Source: Catenulispora sp. EB89
GTDB lineage: Bacteria; Actinomycetota; Actinomycetes; Streptomycetales; Catenulisporaceae
NCBI RefSeq assembly: GCF_041261445.1
Contig: NZ_JBGCCU010000043.1
Location: forward strand, 1-64,000
DNA length: 64,000 bases
Direction: 5' to 3'
Of this stretch, positions 57,894 to 64,000 are shown piece after piece. Each line of letters begins with the position of its first letter. The first letter of the stretch is position 1. The position numbers were made by a program, and so were the translations under genes. The notes beneath the pieces are model-generated. The model made no database searches, was not told the DNA's origin, and saw only the letters and a program-made list of their open reading frames with translations.

Positions 57894-58690
57894 GAAGCGT
57901 TCGTCACCCAGTGGTCCAGCAGCGTGTGGTCGCCCAGGACCTCGATCTCCGCGGTGCCGGCCGCGCGCCGCCGCCAGAGGAACAGGTACAGCTCGCCGAC
58001 CGGCCCGCGGACCGCCGCGGCGCCCTTGGCGTGCGAGCGGCGCCAGCGGAAGCCGTGCGGCTCCAGGGTGATCAGCCACTCGGCACGCTCCTCGCCCGAA
58101 GCGGCCGGGTCGCCGTCGGTGGCGTGCAGGTGCAGGGTCTCGCCGTCACCGGTCAGGGCCCTGATCTTCGGGGCGAACGCGGCCGCCGAGGGCAGCACGG
58201 TCAGGAACTCGTCGATCCCGTCGGCGGCCACCGACGGGTCGAACTCCGGGGTCCGGCCTAGAGCCAGTTCCATGTCCGCGCGGTGCACCGCGGTCTCGTG
58301 CAGCATGCGCCGCGCCCAGAACCGCGCGTGCTGGTCCGGGCCCCACGACCACACCGGCTTGTCCGGGCCGGAGTCGCGGACCGCGGCGGCCAGTTCCGCC
58401 GTGCCGGTGCGGATCCAGTCGCCGTAGCCCGCGTAGGACTCCGGGAAGCCCAGGTCCAGGGTGCGCGGGTTCACGGCCTCGCTGTTCGGCGAGCGCACGA
58501 TCGCCGCGGCCCAGCGGTGGGCCGTGCCGATGTGCCGTGCCGCCTTGCGGACGTTCCAGCCGGGGCAGGAGGGGATCGGTCGGTTCCAGTCGTCGGTGCC
58601 CAGGCCGTCGAGCAGCGTCGCCACGCGCTCCGCCTCGGCGGTGAGTCGTTCCGTGTGGACGAGGTGCGGGTTGGCCGTCTCGCTCATCAT
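57887..58690 (-). CDS. maleylpyruvate isomerase-family mycothiol-dependent enzyme
   Basis: A 267-residue DinB-fold protein of the MDMPI family. The N-terminal domain has the DDWNRPIPSCPGWNVRKAARHI segment and the metal His positions (HIGTAHRW, RMLHETAVHRADMELALGR), and the C-terminal MDMPI_C-like domain includes EPHGFRWRRS. Members use mycothiol for isomerisation or detoxification, which implies an actinobacterium. Two adjacent ATGs (58690, 58687); GGAAGG is upstream. A terminator hairpin and an 11-bp repeat follow. Confidence 0.85.
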   Translation of the reverse strand: MMSETANPHLVHTERLTAEAERVATLLDGLGTDDWNRPIPSCPGWNVRKAARHIGTAHRWAAAIVRSPNSEAVNPRTLDLGFPESYAGYGDWIRTGTAELAAAVRDSGPDKPVWSWGPDQHARFWARRMLHETAVHRADMELALGRTPEFDPSVAADGIDEFLTVLPSAAAFAPKIRALTGDGETLHLHATDGDPAASGEERAEWLITLEPHGFRWRRSHAKGAAAVRGPVGELYLFLWRRRAAGTAEIEVLGDHTLLDHWVTNASF

Positions 58691-59066
58691 CGGCTTTGCC
58701 TTCCATCGGTGGTCTCGGGCGCCGCCGGTTCGCGCGGGCGAGGGGTGCGCGCGCGGGGACGACGGCGTGAGGGGACGAGTCATCGGTGGTGAACGGATAT
58801 GGAATTGGTCGTGGACGCCGGTGCGCCCAGGAGGAACACTGGACCACCGCACGGCGGGCCGCCACCCCCGGACGTGTGATCATCGTCTCTTGTGTCCGCG
58901 TGGTTCCCGACCACCTTCCCCGGCAGGCCGGTCCCCACACCTGCGCCCCTGGTCGAAGCTGACCGGCGCGTACGGTTACCGCCGGGAACCGCGGGTGCGT
59001 AACAATCGGGCGGAGGAGCCGGGACTCACCGACCCTGGTGGGATCGGCGAAATTCGGGAGGCACGC
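58691..59066. other. 376-bp divergent intergenic region
   Basis: No gene or convincing riboswitch is seen. It must hold the promoters of both flanking divergent genes. The 3' part has several C/G-rich short inverted repeats of no clear meaning. Confidence 0.4.
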
Positions 59067-59963
59067 GTGGGACTGGCATGGGGCTTGGTGGCGGCGATCG
59101 CCTGCGCGCTGGCTTACGGGGCGGCGACGGTGTTCCAGGCGATCGGCGCCGGCCGCACCAAGGACACCGCCGGCGCCGGCGTCGACCCGCGCGTGCTGAT
59201 CAGGGCTCTGTCGCAGCTGCCGTTCCTGGCCGGCGTCGGCCTGGACACCCTGGGGCTGGTGGCGGACCTGGTGGCGCTGGAGAAGCTGCCGCTGTTCGCG
59301 GTGCAGGCGATCATGAACTGCTCGCTGGCGGTCACCGCGCTGCTCGCGGTGCCGCTGCTGAAGGCGAAGCTGACGCGCAACGACTGGATAGCGGTCGGCG
59401 CGGTGGTGCTCGGCCTGATCCTGGTCGGGATCTCGGCCGGCGCGGAGTCGCCGGTGCACGTCGGCCGGGACGTGCACTGGGGAGTGCTGGTCGCGGTCGT
59501 GGTGCTGATCGCCGGGTCGTTCCTGGCGATCTGGAAGCTCGGCGGGAACCCGGTGGTGCTCGCGGCGTTCGCCGGATCGCTGTTCGGGGCGTTCGCGATC
59601 TGCGTGCGGATCCTGCCGGACCTGCACCCCACGGCGCTGCTGACGGACCCGGCCGCCTACGCCGGCGTGGTCGCCTCGATCACCGGGTTCCTGTTCTTCA
59701 CCACGGCGCTCCAGCGCGGCTCGGTGACGATGGCTACGGCGACGCTGGTGGTCGGGGAGACCGGGCTGCCGGCGCTGCTCGGGTTCACGCTGTTCCACGA
59801 CCACACGCGGCACGGGTTCGCGCCGGTGGCCGTGGTCGGGTTCCTGTGCGCGGTCGGCGGGGCGGTCGCGCTGTCCCGGTTCGGGGAGGCGCAGGCCGGT
59901 CCCTCGGGCTCCGGGAGCGGTCAGGGCGTGGAGGCGGTCTCCGAGTCGTCGGCGACCAAGTGA
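59067..59963 (+). CDS. DMT-family (EamA-like) transporter
   Basis: A 298-residue membrane protein with nine or ten helices, the drug/metabolite-transporter layout seen in actinobacterial DMT proteins that lack a clear EamA duplication. Examples: LVAAIACALAYGAATVFQAI, LFAVQAIMNCSLAVTALLAV and AVGAVVLGLILVGISAG. Substrate unknown. GTG 59067 follows GGGAGG at 59056-59061. Its last 43 bp overlap the convergent DedA gene. Confidence 0.85.
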   Translation: MGLAWGLVAAIACALAYGAATVFQAIGAGRTKDTAGAGVDPRVLIRALSQLPFLAGVGLDTLGLVADLVALEKLPLFAVQAIMNCSLAVTALLAVPLLKAKLTRNDWIAVGAVVLGLILVGISAGAESPVHVGRDVHWGVLVAVVVLIAGSFLAIWKLGGNPVVLAAFAGSLFGAFAICVRILPDLHPTALLTDPAAYAGVVASITGFLFFTTALQRGSVTMATATLVVGETGLPALLGFTLFHDHTRHGFAPVAVVGFLCAVGGAVALSRFGEAQAGPSGSGSGQGVEAVSESSATK

Positions 59964-60676
59964 AGGCGGACGCGGTCCTCGTGGCCGGCGTGGCCCTCGT
60001 GGCCGAGTTCCGTCTCGTGGTCGGTCGCTGCTGACTCTGCGGCCGCCGGGGCCGGGCTCACCGACCCCTTGCGCTTCTTGACCACGAACAGCACCACCGC
60101 ACCGACCACGACCAGGCCCAGCATCACCCAGCTGACCAGCGAGGCGTAGTGCTCGACCTTGTGCCAGGCGTTGCCGGCGGCGTAGCCCAGAAGAGTGAAC
60201 GCGGTGGCCCACACCACGCCGCCGAGCGCGTTCCAGAACAGGAACTTCCGGTACGGGATCCGCGACACGCCGCACAGCCCCGGCACCAGCGCCCGCAGCG
60301 CGGCCGCGAAGCGCCCGGTGAACACGGCCTTCCCGCCGAGCCGGTTGATCAGCTGCTTGCCCTGCTCGATGTGCTCGGGCTTGACGAACCGCGCCGGCAG
60401 CCTGGTCAACAGGCTGTCGCCCCACTTCTTGCCGACCTCGTAGCCGACGCTGTCGCCGATCACCGCGCCGAGGATCGCCGCGGCCAGCGCCACCCCGAGG
60501 TTGACCTTGCCGCTGAAGGCCAGGAAGCCGCCGATCACCACGGCGATCTCGCCCGGGATCAGGAAGCCCAGGAAGATCGAGGCCTCCAGCGCGGGCAGCA
60601 GGAACACCAGCGCCAGCGCGGCCGGGCCGGGCAGTTTCTGCAGCGTGTCCGCGATCCAGGTCAGTAGGGCTCCCAT
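59921..60676 (-). CDS. DedA-family membrane protein
   Basis: A 251-residue DedA/SNARE-associated (VTT) protein, probably a lipid scramblase or flippase (undecaprenyl-phosphate recycling is known for relatives). Landmarks: LEASIFLGFLIPGEIAVVIGGFLA, GAVIGDSVGYEVGKKWG and FTGRFAAALRALVPGLCGVS with the conserved Arg. A His/Glu-rich C-terminal tail is present. TAAGCT 8 nt before ATG 60676 supports a near-leaderless start; a TTG nine bases upstream is possible. Confidence 0.92.
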   Translation of the reverse strand: MGALLTWIADTLQKLPGPAALALVFLLPALEASIFLGFLIPGEIAVVIGGFLAFSGKVNLGVALAAAILGAVIGDSVGYEVGKKWGDSLLTRLPARFVKPEHIEQGKQLINRLGGKAVFTGRFAAALRALVPGLCGVSRIPYRKFLFWNALGGVVWATAFTLLGYAAGNAWHKVEHYASLVSWVMLGLVVVGAVVLFVVKKRKGSVSPAPAAAESAATDHETELGHEGHAGHEDRVRLHLVADDSETASTP

Positions 60677-60756
60677 AGCGGTCAAGCTTAGGCGGTCCGA
60701 AATTCCTGGGGGACCTGCGAAGGTCGCCGATCGGCGTCATCCCTGAGGATGACGGG

Positions 60757-61167
60757 TCAGGCCGGCGATGGCACCCGGGTCCAAGCGCGGACGATGTCCC
60801 GGACCGAGATCATCCCCACCACCTCGTCCCCGTCCACCACGATCAGGTGCCGGAACCCGCCGCGGGTCATCGCCTCGGCCGCCTGCTCCAGCGTCCAGCG
60901 CGGGGTGGCGAAGACGACCTCGGAGGTCAGGTGCCCCTCCACCACCTCGGTGTCGGCGTCCAGGCCGCCGCCGAGCGCGTGCAGGATGTCCCGTTCGGTG
61001 ATGATGCCGATCCCGGCGGTCTCGGGGTTGTGGACGACGGCGCTGCCCACGCCGCGCCGGGTCATCCGCTGCGCCGCCTGGCGCAGCGTGTGGCGGGGGC
61101 CGATCATGAGGATCTCGGTGGACATCGCTTGCCGGACGTGGTCGTGGCGGGCAGGAATGGCGGACAT
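60757..61167 (-). CDS. CBS-domain pair protein
   Basis: A 136-residue protein of two CBS domains (residues ~12-65 and ~78-130): HTLRQAAQRMTRRGVGSAVV...GIGIITERDILHAL and TLEQAAEAMTRGGFRHLIVV...VVGMISVRDIVRAW. CBS pairs bind adenine nucleotides and act as energy or stress sensors. AGGGAG precedes ATG 61167; upstream ORF sequence is not conserved-looking. Monocistronic. Confidence 0.9.
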   Translation of the reverse strand: MSAIPARHDHVRQAMSTEILMIGPRHTLRQAAQRMTRRGVGSAVVHNPETAGIGIITERDILHALGGGLDADTEVVEGHLTSEVVFATPRWTLEQAAEAMTRGGFRHLIVVDGDEVVGMISVRDIVRAWTRVPSPA

Positions 61168-61302
61168 GGTCGCTCCCTGATGATTCGCCTCGGGGTGGGG
61201 GCCGTGCCGGGGGTTCGACACGGTGGCCGACGGGCTCCTATTCACAAATTCACATGCGCGGAACACGTTGGCAAGGCGAAAGCGGGGAGAACTTTTCGGG
61301 CG

Positions 61303-62106
61303 TCACCCTTCCAGCTGTTGGCCGCCCACGTAATAGAGCAATTCCTCGTGCAGCAGGCCGTTGGAGACCGCCGCCGAACCGCCGAAGACGCCGGGCACGC
61401 CGTCCACCGAGGTGAACTTCCCTCCGGCCTCGGTCACGATCACCGCCAGCGCGGCCATGTCCCACAGCGACAGCTCCGGCTCGGCGGCCAGGTCCACCGC
61501 GCCCTCGGCGACCAGCATGTGCGACCAGAAGTCGCCGAACGCCCGGGTGCGCCAGCAGGCGCGGCACAGGTCCAGGAAGGAGTCGAGCTTGCCGTACTCC
61601 TCCCACGCGGTGATCGAGGCGTGCGCGAAGGAGGCGTTGCCTATGGCCGCCACCTTGGAGACGTGGCAGCGCTGCGCCGAGGACAGCGAGCGGCCGGTGA
61701 ACGCGCCGCCGCCCTTGGCCGCCCACCAGCGCCGGCCCAGGGCCGGCGCCGACACCACGCCGGCCACCACCTCCTCGCCCTCCATCAGGCCGATCAGCGT
61801 GGCCCAGACCGGGACGCCGCGCACGTAGTTCTTGGTGCCGTCGATCGGGTCGATGATCCACTTGCGGCCGGTGGCGCCGACCGCGGTTTCGCCGAACTCC
61901 TCGCCGAGCATGGCGTCGCGCGGCCGGGCCCGGGACAGCGCGGAACGGATCGCCTCCTCGGCGGCCTTGTCGGCGTCGGAGACCGGGGTCATGTCGGGCT
62001 TGGACTCCACCACCAGATCCCGGGCCTTGTAGCGGCCCATGGTGATGGCGTCGGCGGAGTCCGCGAGGACGTGGGCCAGCCGAAGGTCGTCGTCGAAGGC
62101 GGTCAT
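61303..62106 (-). CDS. hisN: histidinol-phosphatase, inositol-monophosphatase type
   Basis: A 267-residue Mg-dependent phosphatase of the IMPase superfamily. Metal-binding motifs GEEFGE, IDPIDGTKNYVRG and ELSLWDMAALAVIVTEAGG are intact. The short, VxGVPVWATLIGL-containing form matches actinobacterial HisN, which dephosphorylates L-histidinol phosphate. TATCGT at 62114-62119 is 7 nt before the ATG, a leaderless start. Inositol phosphate activity cannot be excluded. Confidence 0.88.
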   Translation of the reverse strand: MTAFDDDLRLAHVLADSADAITMGRYKARDLVVESKPDMTPVSDADKAAEEAIRSALSRARPRDAMLGEEFGETAVGATGRKWIIDPIDGTKNYVRGVPVWATLIGLMEGEEVVAGVVSAPALGRRWWAAKGGGAFTGRSLSSAQRCHVSKVAAIGNASFAHASITAWEEYGKLDSFLDLCRACWRTRAFGDFWSHMLVAEGAVDLAAEPELSLWDMAALAVIVTEAGGKFTSVDGVPGVFGGSAAVSNGLLHEELLYYVGGQQLEG

Positions 62107-62113
62107 GGGTCAC

Positions 62114-62119
62114 ACGATA
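62114..62119 (-). promoter_or_regulatory. -10 element of leaderless hisN
   Basis: TATCGT on the minus strand, 7 nt before ATG 62106. Confidence 0.5.
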
Positions 62120-62415
62120 GGGCGAATCCGCGACCCGCCGCGCCTGTCCTCCCAGGATGTGATCGCCCTCCTCACTAGGCTGGCCGTATCTTCCGACGAA
62201 CATCACCCCCAGGCCTGACGCCGCCGCGACGAACGCCGATCCCGTCGCCGCGGCGCCTGCGGTCCTGGCTCGGTTTCGCAGCGGACGCGCAGACCCCCGT
62301 CGACCGCGTCGCTCCCAAGGAGCTGACCTCCTCGATCCCCGCTGCGGCGAGACCAGAACCGGAACCGGAATCGCCGCGGCCCGCGTCGCGGCCGGCGCCG
62401 CGACCGTCCTCCGTC

Positions 62416-62766
62416 GTGCGCCGGACGAAGGAACGCGTGGACCGGCTCCCGGCCGATCTGCTGGAGCCGGTCGTCGAGCCGCGCCTGAGCATCGACGGCT
62501 GGAGCTACGAGGGCACGCAGCTGGAGGAGTGCTTCCCTCCGCAGGTCGAGGCCGAGCTGGCGCAGGCCGTGCACATGATCTGCACCGGGCACGCCACCGC
62601 CTGGAACTACCGGCGCGCGGTGCAGCTGCTGGAGGGGCAGCGCTCCTACTCCCAGGCGTACGCGGTCCTGGAGACCTGGTCCGCCGAGGGGCCGGACCCC
62701 GACCCGACGCTGCCGAAGTGGCGCGCGCGGCTGGCCCGGGCGGTGCTGTCGAACACCGGAGCTTGA
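62416..62766 (+). CDS. small unknown protein, start uncertain
   Basis: A 116-residue protein from the first standard start codon (GTG 62416). The C-terminal ~90 residues look like a real helical domain (EAELAQAVHMICTGHATAWN, RSYSQAYAVLETWSAEG). The same frame is open back to a stop at 62176-62178 with protein-like composition (Pro/Glu/Arg-rich), but contains no ATG, GTG or TTG; a CTG lies at 62215. The true start may therefore be upstream and unusual. No family recognised. Confidence 0.6.
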   Translation: MRRTKERVDRLPADLLEPVVEPRLSIDGWSYEGTQLEECFPPQVEAELAQAVHMICTGHATAWNYRRAVQLLEGQRSYSQAYAVLETWSAEGPDPDPTLPKWRARLARAVLSNTGA

Positions 62767-62788
62767 CCGCCGAACACCGGAGCTTGAC
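62751..62788 (+). repeat. 17-bp direct repeat spanning a stop codon
   Basis: GAACACCGGAGCTTGAC at 62751-62767 and 62772-62788, period 21. The first copy contains the stop of the small protein gene; the second repeats TGA in the same frame. Confidence 0.8.
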
Positions 62789-62811
62789 AGCGCCCCCCGC
62801 CGTGTCAAGCT
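62781..62811. promoter_or_regulatory. TetR-type operator upstream of tetR gene
   Basis: AGCTTGACA (62781-62789), 13-nt spacer, TGTCAAGCT (62803-62811): perfect 9-bp inverted repeat ending 6 nt before the ATG at 62818. TTGACA within the left arm may also be a -35. Confidence 0.7.
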
Positions 62812-62817
62812 AGCTGC

Positions 62818-63399
62818 ATGGGTTCCGCACGTGAAGCACTGCTCGACGCCGCCTACGAGGCCATCGTCGCCGGCGACTGGTCCAGCGCCCGCATGGCCGA
62901 CCTCGCGGCGCGCGCCGGCGTCTCGCGCCAGACCCTGTACAACGAGTTCGGCAACCGCGACCAGCTCGCCGCGGCCCTGGCGCTGCGCGAGGCCGAGCGC
63001 TTCCGGGAGCTGACCGGCCGGGCGGCGCGCGAAGCCCCCGGCGACGTCGGGGCCGCCACCGCCGCCTCGGTGACCGCCGCGCTGACCGCGGCCCGGGACA
63101 ACCCGCTGATCAAGGCCACCCTGACCGACGACACCTCGGGCCTGCTGCCCTACCTGACCACCCGGTCCGCGGCGATCATGGACGTCTTCCGCGAGGACTC
63201 CATCGCCATCTTCACCGAGCGCTGGCCGGAGCTGGCCGACCGGCCCGAGGTCCGCGCCGAGGTGGGCTGGATCTGCGAGACCGCCTTCCGCCTGGTGATC
63301 AGCCATCTGATCATCGCCACCGAGCCCGTGGAGACCACCAGCGCGCACATCGCCGAAGTGGTCCGCCGCCTGATGAGGAACCTCACCACGAACGAGTGA
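62818..63399 (+). CDS. TetR-family regulator
   Basis: A 193-residue TetR repressor: HTH residues ~21-45 (MADLAARAGVSRQTLYNEFG) and a C-terminal helical ligand domain (FTERWPELADRPEVRAEVGW). The adjacent 9-bp inverted repeat indicates autoregulation, and the following ferritin-like gene, 24 bp downstream, is a likely co-transcribed target. Inducer unknown. Confidence 0.92.
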   Translation: MGSAREALLDAAYEAIVAGDWSSARMADLAARAGVSRQTLYNEFGNRDQLAAALALREAERFRELTGRAAREAPGDVGAATAASVTAALTAARDNPLIKATLTDDTSGLLPYLTTRSAAIMDVFREDSIAIFTERWPELADRPEVRAEVGWICETAFRLVISHLIIATEPVETTSAHIAEVVRRLMRNLTTNE

Positions 63400-63423
63400 A
63401 CCGAGCTACGGCAGGAGTCCGCT

Positions 63424-64000
63424 GTGTCCACACACGACCTCTACACCCTCCCGGCCGACCACGAGACCTGGGACGTCGCCAACACCGGCTACTCACGCTT
63501 CACCTGGGAGTACGACGACGGCCGCGACCGGCTGCTGCGCCTGTACCAGAAGGGCAAGGACAAGCAGTGGGACCAGGTGACCCGGATCGACTGGGGCATC
63601 GAGGTGGACCCGGACAACGTCCTGGGCTTCCCGCACGAGACCAGCCCGCTGTTCGGCTCCGAGATCTGGGACCGGATGACCCCGGCCGAGCACGACGAAC
63701 TGGGCCGCCACCAGGTCGCCTGGCAGTTCTCGAACTTCCTGCACGGCGAACAGGGCGCGATGATCTGCTCGGCCCGCATCGTGGAGTCGGTCCCGGACCT
63801 GGACGCCAAGTTCTACGCGGCCACCCAGACCATGGACGAGGCCCGCCACGCCGAGATCTACAGCCGCTTCCTCAAAGAGAAGGTCGGCCTGTTCTACCCG
63901 ATCAACGACCAGCTCAAGGCCCTCCTGGACGACACCCTGTCCGACTCCCGCTGGGACATGCCCTACCTCGGCATGCAGGTCCTCATCGAAGGCCTGGCCC
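63424..64000 (+). CDS. ferritin-like diiron protein (partial)
   Basis: Open from a GTG at 63424 to the window edge (192 codons, 3' end missing). A four-helix ferritin-like diiron signature is visible: first EH-type helix LHGEQGAMICSARIVE and second DEARHAEIYSRFL (ExxH-like pairs), resembling acyl/aminoaryl diiron oxygenases (AurF, ferritin-like desaturase group). GCAGGAG precedes the start. It follows the TetR gene closely, so expression is probably derepressed by that regulator's ligand. Confidence 0.78.
   Translation, partial: MSTHDLYTLPADHETWDVANTGYSRFTWEYDDGRDRLLRLYQKGKDKQWDQVTRIDWGIEVDPDNVLGFPHETSPLFGSEIWDRMTPAEHDELGRHQVAWQFSNFLHGEQGAMICSARIVESVPDLDAKFYAATQTMDEARHAEIYSRFLKEKVGLFYPINDQLKALLDDTLSDSRWDMPYLGMQVLIEGLA

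Noticed and set aside
58691-59066. Riboswitch or structured leader before the DMT gene
   Set aside because: Only short GC-rich inverted repeats are seen; no conserved riboswitch core could be recognised.
1-64000. tRNA, rRNA, insertion sequence or prophage genes
   Set aside because: No tRNA-like cloverleaf, rRNA segment, transposase or integrase motif, or flanking inverted repeats were found by reading both strands; a covariance-model scan would be the decisive check.

Overview
The window is about 64 kb of very GC-rich DNA with strong third-codon-position GC, dense genes, many GTG starts and frequent 4-bp ATGA/GTGA overlaps. This composition, a mycothiol-dependent-type enzyme, an AfsR/SARP regulator, a SigE-family sigma factor, a CrgA-type protein and a mycobacterial-type steroid gene set together indicate an actinomycete, probably filamentous and soil-dwelling. 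The genus cannot be fixed from the sequence alone. I see no rRNA, tRNA, CRISPR array, insertion sequence or phage module.

Layout. 0.1-2.1 kb: thioredoxin, MazG-like pyrophosphohydrolase and a LacI regulator, divergent from a 1467-residue GH38 alpha-mannosidase (2.1-6.5 kb) coupled to a protein of unknown function. 7.5-10.5 kb: DUF2127 membrane protein, then a TetR regulator divergent from a GH1 beta-glucosidase across a near-perfect 25-bp palindrome. 10.5-16.9 kb: VOC protein, microbial PARG-type protein, methyltransferase, iminopeptidase, kynureninase, acyl-CoA dehydrogenase and a spermidine-synthase-like protein. 17.3-20.9 kb: two small membrane/secreted protein operons, the second a DUF3311-SSS monocarboxylate-type symporter pair. 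21-29.7 kb: acyl-CoA dehydrogenase, flavin-nucleotide oxidoreductase, PadR regulator divergent from an LLM oxidoreductase-esterase operon, a tandem pair of DUF4097-type beta-helical proteins, and a secreted phosphoesterase fused to a seven-repeat propeller-like region.

The core of the window is a KstR2-type gene set for degrading HIP, the bicyclic propionate left from steroid rings C and D. It is split into three blocks. Block A (29.7-35.7 kb) is two acyl-CoA dehydrogenases of alpha and beta type, divergent from fadE30-ipdF-kstR2-fadA6. Block B (41.8-45.2 kb) is echA20-ipdA-ipdB-ipdC. Block C (52.1-53.7 kb) is two short-chain dehydrogenases resembling the Rv3549c/Rv3548c pair. Each block begins at a copy of the same 20-bp imperfect palindrome (AACCTARCAYTTGCTTGGTA-like) overlapping a TANNNT -10 element, so the blocks probably form one regulon although they are not contiguous. 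Between them lie AlkB, a CrgA-like protein, secreted proteins, a WYL regulator, a GNAT enzyme, a DrrAB-type ABC exporter and a large SARP regulator whose promoter region contains the block C box.

53.8-64 kb: a SigE-family sigma factor translationally coupled to a membrane protein that looks like a penicillin-binding-protein transpeptidase with all three catalytic motifs lost; a DUF885 protein, a mycothiol-type enzyme, a DMT transporter, DedA, a CBS protein, hisN, a TetR regulator and a truncated ferritin-like diiron protein.

Two patterns recur across the window. At least 14 genes have a TANNNT hexamer 6-8 nt before the start codon, typical of leaderless transcripts and useful for choosing starts. 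Short tandem repeats sit at or begin exactly at stop codons of several unrelated genes, often repeating the stop codon itself.
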